NCBI RefSeq assembly: GCF_007971025.1
Contig: NZ_CP042436.1
Coordinates: 4,464,001-4,528,000, forward strand
Length of the DNA stretch: 64,000 nucleotides
Source: Mucilaginibacter ginsenosidivorans
GTDB lineage: Bacteria > Bacteroidota > Bacteroidia > Sphingobacteriales > Sphingobacteriaceae
Direction of reading: 5' to 3'
The notes beneath the pieces are model-generated. The model was not told the DNA's origin. It ran no database searches and saw nothing but the letters and a program-made list of their open reading frames with translations. The position numbers and the translations under genes are program-made. Of the stretch, positions 7,709-18,920 are shown piece by piece (within the stretch, counting starts at the first letter, position 1; each line of letters starts with the position of its first letter).

Positions 7709-9037
7709 ATGATCTTATCCAATTTCCAAAAACTTGCATACATGGTATGCCTTGTGCTGTGTGCAACCATATGTGGCTGTAAAAAAAGCGACACTGCTCC
7801 GACCGACAAAAAGCCACAATCCATTCCCGTAGTTATCACCTCGCTCAGTGTGAACGACGGTCCTTACAATACAGCTGTTGAAATAACAGGAACTGGGTTC
7901 GATGCTATTGCAGCAAACGACGAAGTGTTTTTTAACAGTAAGGCGGCTACGATATCATCAGCTACTGCAACCAAACTAACCGCAATCGTTCCCCTGGGTG
8001 CCGGTACCGGTAAAGTAAGTGTTTCCGTAAAAAATGGCTCGCCGGTTTTAGGGCCTGTATTTACTTACGAACTTACTGCATTTGTTTCCACGTTAGCTGG
8101 TCAGCCTGCTTCCGGTTCGGCAAACGGAAAAGGGGCCGCGGCGTCATTTTATGCTCCCACACATATCGCGCTGGACGATGCCGGCAACCTCTATGTAACC
8201 GACATGCAAAACCGCCAGGTTCGGAAAATAGACCCGGATGGGAATGTTACAACGTTTGTTGGAAAATTACGTGCTGGTACTGAGGATGGTACCGGTGCTG
8301 GGGCATCGTTTTATCTGCCCTGGGGAATAACCAGGGACGCTTTGGGAAATTTTTATGTCTCTGATATAGGCAATTACAACATACGCAAGATAACTCCATC
8401 AGGGACAGTAACTACGTTAACACCGGGTATAGCCGCACCTTATGCGGATTTTCTGATGATGCCGGAAGGCATTGCAGCAGATGCGACAGGAAACATGTAT
8501 GTCGTGGACTATTCCACAAATCTGGCTCGAAAAATAAGCGTGAATGGCAAAACAAATGTCATCCTGGCCGGGAACAGGCTTTCAGGATCGCAGGACGGCA
8601 CAGGTGCAAGTGCTTCATTTAACCGGCCGTGTGGCATTGCTTTTAGTCCGAACGGCTTGTTATATATTGCCGACTCCTATAATAACACAATTCGCCAGAT
8701 GAACGTGGTAGGCACCGTACTGACATGGGTTGGCACCGGCAAAGCAGGCTCGGCCGACGGTTCTTCTTCAACGGCGACATTTAATCATCCTGCCGATGTA
8801 GCCTTTGATAAGGCACGAAACATGTACATTGTAGACCAGGGCAACAACCTTATCCGTAAAATGACCTACGACGGTGTAGTAAGTACATTAGCGGGCAGCG
8901 GTGCGCCAGGTTCGGCAGACGGCCCTGCAAAACAGGCTTCGTTTAACAACCCCACCGGCATAGCGGTGGATGCGGCAGGAAACCTGTATATAGCCGACCA
9001 GGGGAATAATATGATCCGAAAAATAACGATGCAATAG
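7709..9037 (+). CDS. NHL-repeat lipoprotein with an IPT/TIG domain
   Basis: 442 residues. The N-terminus is a lipoprotein signal (LVLCATICGCKKSD, lipidated Cys in ICGC). An IPT/TIG immunoglobulin-like domain follows (about 42-120: ITSLSVNDGPYNTAVEITG ... VSVKNGSP). The rest is about five NHL repeats forming a six-bladed-type propeller, with the recurring pattern 'GIA-D--GN-YVAD-GN--IRKI' and an intervening 'TLAGSGAPGSADG' type loop. It is probably anchored to the outer membrane and faces outward, a common arrangement for glycan- or protein-binding lipoproteins in Bacteroidota. Monocistronic. Ligand unknown. Confidence 0.88.
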   Translation: MILSNFQKLAYMVCLVLCATICGCKKSDTAPTDKKPQSIPVVITSLSVNDGPYNTAVEITGTGFDAIAANDEVFFNSKAATISSATATKLTAIVPLGAGTGKVSVSVKNGSPVLGPVFTYELTAFVSTLAGQPASGSANGKGAAASFYAPTHIALDDAGNLYVTDMQNRQVRKIDPDGNVTTFVGKLRAGTEDGTGAGASFYLPWGITRDALGNFYVSDIGNYNIRKITPSGTVTTLTPGIAAPYADFLMMPEGIAADATGNMYVVDYSTNLARKISVNGKTNVILAGNRLSGSQDGTGASASFNRPCGIAFSPNGLLYIADSYNNTIRQMNVVGTVLTWVGTGKAGSADGSSSTATFNHPADVAFDKARNMYIVDQGNNLIRKMTYDGVVSTLAGSGAPGSADGPAKQASFNNPTGIAVDAAGNLYIADQGNNMIRKITMQ

Positions 9038-9136
9038 CCTGCAGAGGTGATAGTCAATTGTCAGTCACTGTAAAGCGCGAGGCTTAAAGTGCATTATTGA
9101 GAATAGTCTATAATCAATTGATAAACAGATAGCTGA

Positions 9137-11032
9137 TTACAAATAATACTTCTCCCCATCAGTTTTGATCTTTCCCGCGTCCAGCAGCAGGCGGATAGCT
9201 TCCAGGCGCTCCTTTTCGGTGCCGGTTTTAAGGGTGGTCACCAGCTCGCCGATGTTCTTATGCTCCATCGATAAAGAGTCGACGATCTCAGCGGTGATAT
9301 TTTCCGCGGTTTCGGCTTTATTCTTCCGGCGTTTTTCCTCCAGGCACACATCGCATACGCCGCATTTGGGTGCGGTTTCGTCAAAATAAGCCAGCAGCAT
9401 CTGGCTGCGGCACCGGCTATGTTCGGCATAGGCAAACACCGCCTCCATTTTATTGCGGTAAACCGTTTTACGGTTTTCGATGTAACGTTTATTAATAATT
9501 AACTCATTCTGCTGCAGGCGCGGTTGCAGCCAGGTAACCTGGGGCAGGTCGGTTTGCTGCAGGTAATGCAGTATACCTTCATCCTCCAATTGCTTCAGGC
9601 CTTGTATCACCTGCTGCACACTCAGGTTGGCCCGTCGGGCCAGGTCAAACTCCCGCAGCCGTACATAGTTCTCAAATGCACCGCCGTATGATCGCAGCAG
9701 GGTTTTGATGAACGCGTCCCAGCCCTGGTTTTGTACCTGGAAATTGTAAAGCTGCTCGTTCATCACCTCGAACCGGAAACGCGAGGGCAGGAATACGCTC
9801 TCGTTGAACGCCAGGTATTCGTCCTGCTCCAAAAATTTAAGGGCATTAACGGTTTTGGTGGCATCAAGTTTATTACGGACGCAAAAATCGCCCAGGTCCA
9901 GGTCAAAGCTCACCCCTGCCCCTGTACCATAGGCCAAATGAAAGTAGCTGCCGAATTGATGATACACCTGTTTGATCTCATCCACCGAAGGAAAATTCGA
10001 TTCGAATTTCTTTTCGTTTTTCAGCCGGTCGGCATGGTTATAAAGCAATACGGCATAAGCTTTTCGGCCGTCGCGTCCTGCCCTGCCCGCTTCCTGGTAA
10101 TAGGCTTCCAGGCTTTCGGGCATATCCTTGTGGATCACAAAACGGACATCCGGCTTGTCTATCCCCATTCCGAAAGCGTTAGTTGCCACGATAATGCGGG
10201 TATTGCCTGTTTGCCAGCTATCCTGCTTTGCAGAGCGTTGTTCCATCGTGAGCCCGGCGTGATAAAAGTCGGCGCCGAAATGGTTTTCGTTGTAATATTT
10301 GGCTATTTCCTCGGCCTCCTTGCGGCTGCGCACATAAACAATACCGGTGCCCTTTACACCCCGTGGTATGTCGAGCAGTTTGCGCAACTTGTTCTCTTCG
10401 TGCTGAACCACGTAGCTGATATTCTTCCGCTCGAAGCTTTGCTGAAAAATGTTGGGCTCTTTAAAACATAATTTTTCCTGTATGTCGCCCCTTACGTCGG
10501 CAGTTGCTGTCGCGGTAAGGGCAAGTACGGGTACGCCGGGGTGCAATTCCCGCAGGTCGGCAACATGCAGGTACGGCGGCCTGAAATCGTACCCCCATTG
10601 CGATATGCAATGCGCCTCGTCTACGGCAATAAGGTTCACATTCATATACCTGATCCGTTCGCGCACAAGTTCTGACAATAACCGCTCGGGCGACAGGTAC
10701 AGGAATTTAACGCCATTGTAAACACAATTGTCCAGCGCAATATCTATTTCGCGCTTGCCCATCCCGGTCACAATGGATACCGCCGGAATGCCTTTCGCCT
10801 TCAGGTTCTCCACCTGGTCCTTCATCAGGGCTATGAGCGGCGAAACAACAATGCTTATCCCCTCTTTTACCAGGCCCGGTACCTGGAAACAGACCGACTT
10901 GCCCCCGCCTGTGGGCAGCAAAGCCAACGTATCGCGCCCCAATAAAACCGACTGAATTATCTCCTCCTGCAACGGCCGGAAGTTATCATATCCCCAATAG
11001 TGTTTCAGTGTTTCCTGGATGGTCATGCGCAA
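9137..11032 (-). CDS. recQ: ATP-dependent DNA helicase RecQ (short form)
   Basis: A 631-residue 3'-to-5' helicase of recombination and repair. Visible motifs are the Q-motif region GYDNFRPLQ, Walker A TGGGKS (41-46), the DEAH box (138-141), ALTATAT, the RecQ signature around GMGIDKPDVRFVIH, and QEAGRAGRDG. The RecQ-C zinc knuckle is complete (Cys541, Cys557, Cys560, Cys563), followed by the winged helix. There is no separate HRDC domain; the C-terminal tail is short. Bacteroidota genomes often carry both long and short RecQ. The start could be either of two Met codons two residues apart. Confidence 0.95.
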   Translation of the reverse strand: MRMTIQETLKHYWGYDNFRPLQEEIIQSVLLGRDTLALLPTGGGKSVCFQVPGLVKEGISIVVSPLIALMKDQVENLKAKGIPAVSIVTGMGKREIDIALDNCVYNGVKFLYLSPERLLSELVRERIRYMNVNLIAVDEAHCISQWGYDFRPPYLHVADLRELHPGVPVLALTATATADVRGDIQEKLCFKEPNIFQQSFERKNISYVVQHEENKLRKLLDIPRGVKGTGIVYVRSRKEAEEIAKYYNENHFGADFYHAGLTMEQRSAKQDSWQTGNTRIIVATNAFGMGIDKPDVRFVIHKDMPESLEAYYQEAGRAGRDGRKAYAVLLYNHADRLKNEKKFESNFPSVDEIKQVYHQFGSYFHLAYGTGAGVSFDLDLGDFCVRNKLDATKTVNALKFLEQDEYLAFNESVFLPSRFRFEVMNEQLYNFQVQNQGWDAFIKTLLRSYGGAFENYVRLREFDLARRANLSVQQVIQGLKQLEDEGILHYLQQTDLPQVTWLQPRLQQNELIINKRYIENRKTVYRNKMEAVFAYAEHSRCRSQMLLAYFDETAPKCGVCDVCLEEKRRKNKAETAENITAEIVDSLSMEHKNIGELVTTLKTGTEKERLEAIRLLLDAGKIKTDGEKYYL

Positions 11033-11167
11033 TTTTGAATCCGGTTCATTGCGTGGCGAACCGAAATTTCACGACGCTAAGATAAACGCGAAATTGAACA
11101 TTCGGCACCCGGAATCCCCCAAAGTGCGCCAATATTTCTAAATTCGCAGCGTTAATTCTCTATCAGT

Positions 11168-14100
11168 ATGAAATATATTCTTGTCGTTATACTCACCTTC
11201 CTAACCGCCGATATTGTTTATGCCCAAAAATGGAACGTGGAAAATCCTCCAGGCCCTTCTAAGAAAGTTACCATAACTACTGATGAAGGTACCTGGATGG
11301 ACCTGGATGTTAGCCCCGACGGGCAGAATATCGTTTTTGATCTTTTGGGCGATATTTACACCATCCCCATAAAAGGAGGAAAAGCCACTACGCTTAGCAG
11401 CGGCAAAGCCTGGGACGTGCAACCCCGTTATAGTCCCGATGGTAAAATGATAGCCTACACCAGCGATAGGGACGGCGGCGATAATATATGGGTGATGAAT
11501 GCCGACGGTACCAACAAGCACCCTATAACCAAAGAAAACTTCCGGCTGCTGAATAACCCGTACTGGACGCCTGACGGGCAATATATTGTGGCGCGCAAAC
11601 ATTTTACAGCCACCCGGTCGTTAGGCGCAGGCGAGATGTGGATATATAATATTAATGGCGGCGACGGCATACAACTAACCAAACGCAAAAACGACCAGCA
11701 GGATGCCGGTGAGCCGATAGTTTCGCCGGATGGAAAATACATCTACTGGAGCGAGGATATGACACCGGGTCCCGACTTTCAATACAATAAGGATCCAAAC
11801 CAGGGTATTTATGCTATCCGCCGCTTAAACCGGGAAACTGGTAAAATTGAAGAGGTTGCCGGTGGCCCCGGCGGCGCCTGCCGCCCGCAGATATCGCCCG
11901 ACGGAAAGCTGCTTGCCTTTGTTAAAAGGGTGCGGTTAAAATCCGTCCTTTACCTGCAAAACCTGGCTACGGGCGAAGAATGGCCGGTTTACGACGACCT
12001 GTCGAAGGACCAGCAGGAAACCTGGGCGATATTTGGCGTGTACCCGAATTTCAACTGGACGCCCGATAGCAAAAACATCGTATTTTATGCAAAAGGCAAA
12101 ATATGGAACCTGGATATCACCACCCTGAGCGCCGAGCAGATACCTTTCGAAGTAACCAGCCAGCAAAGCATTACCGAGGCGCTCCATTTTAACCAAAAGG
12201 TTTTCCAGGACGAGTTTACGGTAAAAATGATACGGCAGCTCACCACATCGCCGGATAGCAACCTGGTAGCTTTTAACGCCGCAGGGCATATCTATACCAA
12301 GGTGCTGCCTAACAGCGTGCCACAACGGATAGACAGCCTGAACGATTTTGAATATGAGCCTGAATTTAGCCCCGATGGCAAGTCGCTGGTTTATGTGGAC
12401 TGGAGCGACGAGCTCAAAGGATCGGTAAACCGCGTCGATCTTACAACGCATGCTATAACCCGGCTTACTGTTGATAAAGGCTTCTACTACTCGCCAAAGT
12501 TCTCGCCCAAAGGCGACAAAATAGTTTACCGAAAAGGCGAAGGCAACGAGGTTTTAGGTTTTGCCTTTGGAAAAGACCCCGGTATTTACGTGATATCTGC
12601 AACCGGCGGAACGCCCAAGCTAATACTTGACCACGGTATAAGGCCGCAGTTCTCGGCCGACGGTGCCAAAATATATTTCCAGGGATCAGAGGGCGACAAT
12701 AAGGCTTTCAAAGCAATAGATACCACCGGGGCGAACGAGCGAACGCTCTACACATCAAAATATGCCACGCAGTTTGCCCCCAGTCCTGATGGCAAGTGGA
12801 TGGCTTTTACCGAATTGTATAACTGTTACATCACCCCAATGGTAAATACAGGCAGCCCGCAGGACCTGTCGGCTGCAAATAAGGCCATACCGCTGAGCAA
12901 GCTTACGCGCGACGCCGGAACCTATCTGCACTGGAGCAAAGACAGCCAGAAGCTGATGTGGACCCTGGGGCCGAGATATTTCGTACGTGATATTAAAAAT
13001 GCGTTCCCGTTTGTAGATGGCGGGAAAGATAAGACCCTTGTGATCGACACCGTCGGGATCGACATAGGCCTTAAATTAAAAACCGATGTACCCACAGGCA
13101 AGATCGCCTTTAAAAACGCAAGGATCATCACCATGAAGGGGGATGAAGTGATCAGGAATGGCACTATTGTGATAGACAAAAATAAAATAGTAGCTGTCGG
13201 TAAAACAGAAGATGTACAGGTACCCGCCGATGCTATGGTTTACGACGCTACCGGAAAAACCATTATGCCGGGCATTGTCGACGTACATGCCCACTTGCAT
13301 CCCAGTCCCGATGGTATATCGCCGCAGCAGGACTGGAACTATTATGCTAACCTGGCATTTGGGGTAACCACAGCCCACGACCCTTCGTCCAATACCGAAA
13401 TGGTGTTCAGCCAGTCGGAAATGCTGAAAGCCGGGAACATGGTTGGCCCAAGAGTGTATTCAACAGGCACAATATTGTATGGTGCCGATGGCGATTTTAA
13501 AGCAGTAATCAACAGTCTTGAAGATGCCCGGTCAAACATCCGCCGTTTAAAGGAAGTAGGCGCATTCTCTATAAAAAGTTATAACCAGCCGCGCCGCGAA
13601 CAGCGTCAGCAGATCATTGAAGCGGCCCGCGAACTCCAAATGGAAGTGGTGCCCGAGGGTGGTTCTACTTTCTTTACCAATATGAACATGATCCTCGACG
13701 GGCATACGGGTATCGAGCATAATATACCGGTCGTGCCTATTTACAAAGATGTAAAAGCGTTGTGGAACGCCAGCAAATCGGGCTATACCCCCACTCTCAT
13801 TGTTTGTTACGGGGGCCAGTTCGGTGAAAATTACTGGTATGACCGTACAGAAGTATGGAAGAACGAACACCTGCTGAACTTCACCCCGAGGACCCTGGTC
13901 GACGCCCGTTCACGACGCCGTTCTACGTCTGAATATGGTGATTACGGCCATATCGAGGTTTCGCGCTACGTAAAACAAATAGCTGATGGCGGCACCAAAG
14001 TAAACCTGGGTTCACATGGTCAATTACAGGGCCTTGGTGCGCACTGGGAGTTGTGGATGCTGGCTCAGGGTGGCATGTCGCCTATGCAGGCCATCCGGTG

Positions 14101-14401
14101 TGCAACTATCAATGGCGCGTCTTACCTGGGGATGGAGAAGGAGATCGGTTCGCTTGAAACCGGCAAACTCGCCGATCTGATCGTATTAAACGACAACCCG
14201 CTGGAAGACATCCGCAACAGCCAAAAGATCAAATATGTGATGGTGAATGGTCGCCTTTATGATGCTGACTCGATGAACGAAATAGGCAACCGCGAAAAAC
14301 CACGGCTCCGTTTCTGGTGGCAAATGAACCGCGGCGAAACTGTGAATTTACCGGTAGGCAACCTGGAGACGTACCAGTTTACAAGCCAGGATGGCGACTG
14401 A
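11168..14401 (+). CDS. Secreted TolB-like propeller fused to an amidohydrolase
   Basis: 1077 residues with a Sec signal peptide (cleavage near VYA-QKW). The N-terminal two thirds hold repeated PD40/WD40-like units (DVSPDGQNIVFDLLGDIY, RYSPDGKMIAYTSDRDGG, EFSPDGKSLVYVDWSDE), forming one or two TolB-type propellers. From about residue 650 it is an amidohydrolase: metal-binding HxH in GIVDVHAHLHPSPDG (near 705), a further His in DGHTGIEHN, SHGQLQGLG, and the C-terminal strand KLADLIVLNDNPLEDI. Such fusions are predicted periplasmic metal-dependent hydrolases or peptidases in Bacteroidota; substrate unknown. Length agrees with this fusion family. Confidence 0.88.
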   Translation: MKYILVVILTFLTADIVYAQKWNVENPPGPSKKVTITTDEGTWMDLDVSPDGQNIVFDLLGDIYTIPIKGGKATTLSSGKAWDVQPRYSPDGKMIAYTSDRDGGDNIWVMNADGTNKHPITKENFRLLNNPYWTPDGQYIVARKHFTATRSLGAGEMWIYNINGGDGIQLTKRKNDQQDAGEPIVSPDGKYIYWSEDMTPGPDFQYNKDPNQGIYAIRRLNRETGKIEEVAGGPGGACRPQISPDGKLLAFVKRVRLKSVLYLQNLATGEEWPVYDDLSKDQQETWAIFGVYPNFNWTPDSKNIVFYAKGKIWNLDITTLSAEQIPFEVTSQQSITEALHFNQKVFQDEFTVKMIRQLTTSPDSNLVAFNAAGHIYTKVLPNSVPQRIDSLNDFEYEPEFSPDGKSLVYVDWSDELKGSVNRVDLTTHAITRLTVDKGFYYSPKFSPKGDKIVYRKGEGNEVLGFAFGKDPGIYVISATGGTPKLILDHGIRPQFSADGAKIYFQGSEGDNKAFKAIDTTGANERTLYTSKYATQFAPSPDGKWMAFTELYNCYITPMVNTGSPQDLSAANKAIPLSKLTRDAGTYLHWSKDSQKLMWTLGPRYFVRDIKNAFPFVDGGKDKTLVIDTVGIDIGLKLKTDVPTGKIAFKNARIITMKGDEVIRNGTIVIDKNKIVAVGKTEDVQVPADAMVYDATGKTIMPGIVDVHAHLHPSPDGISPQQDWNYYANLAFGVTTAHDPSSNTEMVFSQSEMLKAGNMVGPRVYSTGTILYGADGDFKAVINSLEDARSNIRRLKEVGAFSIKSYNQPRREQRQQIIEAARELQMEVVPEGGSTFFTNMNMILDGHTGIEHNIPVVPIYKDVKALWNASKSGYTPTLIVCYGGQFGENYWYDRTEVWKNEHLLNFTPRTLVDARSRRRSTSEYGDYGHIEVSRYVKQIADGGTKVNLGSHGQLQGLGAHWELWMLAQGGMSPMQAIRCATINGASYLGMEKEIGSLETGKLADLIVLNDNPLEDIRNSQKIKYVMVNGRLYDADSMNEIGNREKPRLRFWWQMNRGETVNLPVGNLETYQFTSQDGD

Positions 14402-14438
14402 TCCGGAAGTATAATTTTTTCCCGGACTTATGCGGCCT

Positions 14439-15590
14439 TTACCGGCTTCCGGACTTCGCGTTGAGCCATTTATAAAACGCCGGGAAGTCGTCGTTCCATT
14501 GCTTTTCGTTGTGTTGGGCGCCTTTTACAATAAGCTCCGGGCTGTTTTGGTCGCTTACCCCTTTAGCGCGCACCAGGCCGGCCATTTTCTGCATATCGGC
14601 AACCATGCTGTCGCTTTCCGAGTCGCCACATACGAAATATATCCGTGTGTACTTTCTCAAAGGCTGCTGCTTTGCATAGTCATATATTGCGGGCGGCAGC
14701 CAGAACGAAGGCGAAAACACGCCGGCGTTACCAAATACACCGGGATATTTTAGAATAGCGTACATCGATATCAGCCCGCCCATGGAACTCCCGGCTACAG
14801 TTGTATTACGCGGGTCCTTTTTGGTGCGATAATGCTCATCAATATAAGGTTTCAGCTTTTTTACCAGGAAATCGGCATACTCGCTCCCCTCGCCTTTGCC
14901 GTATTTGGTATCATAAGGATCGTATTCCGACAGGCGGTGCTCGCCGCCGTGATCGACACCGACAATAATACACCGGTCTTTTGCGGGCAGCTTATCCATT
15001 ATCTCGTCCACGCCCCATTCGCCATAACCCGATGTATAGGCGTCAAAAAGGTTTTGCCCGTCCTGCATATAAATAACCGGGTACTTCCTTTGCGAGGCTT
15101 CGTAATCAGCAGGCAGGTATATCCACACCCGCCGTTGCCTGCCTAACTGGGGTATCTCAAATTTATCACTAAGGATATGTACGTTCGCGCTTGCGGTATG
15201 TTTCTTCTCTTCCGCTTTAAAATTATCCTGCCAGCCGGTAATGTCAAGCACTATGGTTGTATCGTGTGCCAGCATAACGCTCCGGTTCTCAATAGGCTTT
15301 CCCGCACTTGTGCACTCCACTGCCTGCCAGCTTCCGCGGGTTACTTTAAAGCTGATGATACCCGGCTTCATCGTCTCTATAAGCTGAAAGCCGTCCTTAC
15401 CGGCCTGGGTCAATTCGTATTGCGCATCCGAGGGATTCCACCCGTTAAAATCGCCTGCCAAAAACAGGTGTACACTAAGGTCTTTTGACGGTGGTATTTT
15501 GCTGATTCTAAAGGTGACCCGTAACTGTCCAAAAAGCAAAAAGTTTTGGAAAAAAAGCAAAAACGCGCAGAAAATTATTTTTTTTATCAT
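14439..15590 (-). CDS. Secreted alpha/beta-hydrolase esterase with an N-terminal starch-binding-like domain
   Basis: 383 residues with a signal peptide (MIKKIIFCAFLLFFQNF..LFG). Residues about 24-120 resemble a CBM20/CBM48-type beta-sandwich (HLFLAGDFNGWNP ... GIISFKVTRGSWQAVEC). The rest is a putative esterase of the Esterase D/enterobactin-esterase type: YMQDGQNLFD, the nucleophile elbow GSSMGG with Ser269, DHGGEHR, and a late His in KGAQHNEKQW. It is divergent from the susC operon and shares the operator-bearing intergenic region, so it probably acts on the same glycan or an acylated derivative. The last codons overlap a dispersed repeat (CTTCCGGACTTCGCG). Confidence 0.85.
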   Translation of the reverse strand: MIKKIIFCAFLLFFQNFLLFGQLRVTFRISKIPPSKDLSVHLFLAGDFNGWNPSDAQYELTQAGKDGFQLIETMKPGIISFKVTRGSWQAVECTSAGKPIENRSVMLAHDTTIVLDITGWQDNFKAEEKKHTASANVHILSDKFEIPQLGRQRRVWIYLPADYEASQRKYPVIYMQDGQNLFDAYTSGYGEWGVDEIMDKLPAKDRCIIVGVDHGGEHRLSEYDPYDTKYGKGEGSEYADFLVKKLKPYIDEHYRTKKDPRNTTVAGSSMGGLISMYAILKYPGVFGNAGVFSPSFWLPPAIYDYAKQQPLRKYTRIYFVCGDSESDSMVADMQKMAGLVRAKGVSDQNSPELIVKGAQHNEKQWNDDFPAFYKWLNAKSGSR

Positions 15591-15935
15591 TTTAAATTGT
15601 CTTATTAACAGTTATTTCTCCGGGAACGTTCCCGGGAACGTTTTCATTAAAGTAAAATTACCAAATGTGTAATTTTGACACTTATATTGGGACCAAAACC
15701 CTCTTTATTTATAAAATTTGCCACAAATTTTGAAAAAAAATCAATAAAAAATTATCCTTAAAATATTTCTCCCAAGTTAAATTTTCATCGCCCAATAGGT
15801 CGAAAATTATCTTTTACATAAAATTTGGAATTATTGCTTCTTAGTGTAAATTAGTCACACGCTGTTAAAGCGAAGTTAACAAACCAATTTTACAACAGGC
15901 GACAACCGCCGATTTTATTCACACACAATAAAAGT
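15591..15935. other. Divergent esterase/susC intergenic region (345 bases)
   Basis: Non-coding, A+T-rich. Besides the double operator at 15622-15645 it carries long A/T stretches with several TTTG and TAAA elements, from which I cannot choose a promoter. Expected to hold divergent promoters for the esterase and the susCDE genes. Confidence 0.6.
15622..15645. promoter_or_regulatory. Double LacI-like operator between the esterase and susC
   Basis: Two adjacent 12-bp sites, GGGAACGTTCCC (perfect palindrome, 15622-15633) and GGGAACGTTTTC (15634-15645), create the 18-bp palindrome AACGTTCCCGGGAACGTT at 15625-15642. The AACGTT core is typical of LacI-family operators. The site lies 32 bases upstream of the divergent esterase start. 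The regulator is not in this window. Confidence 0.6.
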
Positions 15936-18895
15936 ATGAGAAAAAATTACTCAAAAAAGTATTTGCTTCTTTGTGCCTTTCTGATGATGTCTGTAATGGC
16001 ATTTGCACAAAAAGGAAGCATAAAAGGTAAGGTGCTGGACGAGACGAACCAGCCCCTTCCCGGTGCCTCGGTCAGCATTGACGGCACCACGCTCGGTGCC
16101 ACTACCGATGCCAACGGTAACTACACCATTGCAAGTGTTAATCCCGGCAATTATACCCTTACCGCAAAATACATCGGTTATGTATCAAGCAAGCAAACCA
16201 TTGCGGTAGGTTCTTCCGTACTTACTGTAAATTTCGGATTGAAACCTGAAAGCACAAACCTTAATGAAGTGGTGGTAATTGGTTACGGCAGCCAGCGTAA
16301 GAAGGACCTTACCGGCTCAGTTGTGGCTGTATCTTCCAAAGATTTTAACCAGGGCCCCTTACCACGCCCGAAGCTTTGATTACAGGTAAAGTGGCCGGTG
16401 TGGAAATCACATCAAATAGTGGCGCTCCTGGTGCAGGAAGTACTATCCGTATTCGGGGCGGGGCATCCATTTCGGCAAGTAACGATCCTTTGATCGTTAT
16501 TGATGGTGTTCCTGTAAGTAATTCCGGAATTGCAGGTATCGATAATGCTTTAGCTACTATTAACCCGAATGATATCGACGGGTTTTCCATCTTAAAAGAT
16601 GCTTCTGCTACAGCAATTTACGGTTCACGTGCGTCAAATGGCGTAATTATCATTACTACAAAAAAGGGCAAAGGTGGCGACAAGTTAAAGATCAACTTCA
16701 GTACCGTTAATTCTTTATCAAAAATAACAAAAGAAGCACCTGCACTTACTGCCGCCGAATTCACGCAAGTGGTTAACAGCGCGCAGGCGGGGTTAACAGA
16801 CGCCCAAAAAGCTGAGATTGGCACTTCAAACACGGATTGGCAAAAACAGATCTATCGCCAGGCATTTGCTACAGATAATAATATCAGCTTTGCTGGTGGT
16901 ATTAAAGGGTTGCCATACCGTTTATCAATAGGCTATCTTGACCAGGATGGTGTGCTGAAAAGAGACAACCTGAAAAGGACGACCGTAGCTTTAAACGTTA
17001 ACAAGGCATTCCTTAATAATAGCCTGAAAGTTGACCTAAACTTAAAAGGTACTTACACAGACCGTTTATTTGCAAACCAGGGGGCTATCGGTGCAGCTGT
17101 AGGATTTGATCCTACGCAACCAGTTTATTCAGGCAATGACAATTACGGTGGTTATTTTGAATGGCTTCTGAACGGAACGCCTAACACATTAGCGCCTAAA
17201 AACCCTGTTGGGTTAATCAACGAATCAACCGGACATGGTTATTCAAAAAGGGGGCTTGGAAGTGTTTCTTTTAACTATACTTTCCCTTTCCTGAAAGAAT
17301 TAGAAGCTAATGCCACTTTCGGCGGAGATGAAACAGAAGGTATGGGCAACAACTTCACCGATCCGGCGGCTGCTTCAGCTTTTACAACAAATGGATCTTA
17401 TTCACAATATTACAGCAAGAACTACACGTATAATGCTGACTACTACCTAAAATATTCAAAGGATTTCAAATCGATTAAAAGCCATTTGGATGTACAGGCA
17501 GGCTATTCGTACCAATACTTCCATTTTTACACCCGCCCTGAAGCAACTTATGCTGCAGACAGAACAACGGTGCTTAACCAACCGGCTAATATCTTCCCGG
17601 GCCAATACTACATCGAATCGCCTTTCGGCCGTTTGAACTATAGCTTCATGGATAAGTACTTATTAACGGCTTCTATCCGTGACGACCGTTCGTCACGTTT
17701 CTCCAATCTCAACCGTAATGGCTATTTCCCGGCAGTGGCGCTGGCCTGGCGGGTTAAAGAAGAAACTTTCCTAAAGAGTGTTGATTTCATCTCCGATCTG
17801 AAATTGAGAGCAGGTTATGGTATCACAGGCCAGCAGGATATAGGTCCGCTATTCGGTTACCTGGCAGTTTATGAGCCCAGCAATGTCTCTGCTCAATATC
17901 AATTTGGCGGGTCGTTCATCAACACCTTGCGTGCCGATGCTTATAACACTAACCTTAAATGGGAACAAACAGCAACTACCAACATAGCTATTGACTATGG
18001 CTTTTTAAACGGCCGGATAAACGGTTCGATTGAATATTATTACAAGAAGACCAAGGATTTGCTATTTGATACACCAGTGCCCGATGGCACCAACCTTACC
18101 AACCACGTTGTTGCTAATATAGGTAACCTCCATACACAGGGTATCGATTTCAATGTAAACGCGATAGTTTTTGACAACAAAGATTTCAAATGGAACTTTG
18201 GCTACAACGTCTCTTTCAACAAGATCGTTGTTGACAACATCTCGGCTACACATGATCCCAACCAGCAAATCGCTACCGGCGGCATTCCGGGTGGCGTGGG
18301 TAACACTATCCAGTTGCTGAAAGCAGGCGCTACGCCATACCAGTTCTACGTTTACCAGCAGGTTTACGGCTCCAACGGCATGCCGCTTGAAGGAGTTTAC
18401 GTGGATAAGAACGGAAACGGTTCGACCCTTGATGACAAATACCTTTACAAGCATCCGAACCCAACCGTATTTATGGGTTTCAATTCTGATTTTACTTATA
18501 AACAATGGAGTTTAAGTTTCTCGGTTCGTTCAAACATAGGCAACTATGTTTATAACGCTGTACAGGCCAGCAACGGCGCTTATGCAGGTTTGAAATTCCA
18601 GGGTTACCTGAACAACATCCCAAACAGCATATTGAAAACTAATTTCCAGCAGTACCAGTTGTATACCGACTATTATGTTGAAAATGCCTCGTTTGTAAGA
18701 ATGGACTATGCTAACCTCGGTTACAATTTTGGCAAGATTGCCAAGGTTGCTACACTTAGAGCCAACTTTAATGTGGAGAATGTATTTGTAATTACCAAAT
18801 ATACCGGACTTGATCCTGAAGTTTCCTCAGGTATCGATAACAATATTTATCCGCGCCCTCGTGTATTCTCGATCGGGCTTAACTTAAATTATTAA
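15936..18895 (+). pseudogene. susC: SusC/RagA-family TonB-dependent outer-membrane transporter (frameshifted)
   Basis: TonB-dependent porin of a SusCD glycan importer. Frame one gives a signal peptide (..MAFAQ), a carboxypeptidase-regulatory-like domain (SIKGKVLDETNQPLPGAS..), and the TonB-box region NLNEVVVIGYGSQRKKDLTG. It runs out at 16379 after QGPLPRPKL. Frame two resumes with LITGKVAGVEITSNSG and the plug signature IRIRGGASISASNDPLIV, then the barrel to a C-terminal aromatic strand (FSIGLNLNY). Adding one C to the C4 run at 16355-16358 restores QGPLTTPEALITGKV and a 986-residue protein. The neat restoration and intact remainder argue for a recent mutation or sequencing error. First gene of susC-susD-susE. 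Confidence 0.93.
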
Positions 18896-18920
18896 AAGAA
18901 ATTACAGAATTAACAAAATC

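Noticed and set aside
9046..9140. Possible further period-7 array between the NHL lipoprotein and recQ (GATAGTC, AATTGTC, AGTCACT ...)
   Set aside because: Register is weak and the arms are not clearly complementary, so it was not listed as a repeat.
9731..10471. 246-codon plus-strand frame within recQ
   Set aside because: Antisense shadow of a well-supported helicase gene.
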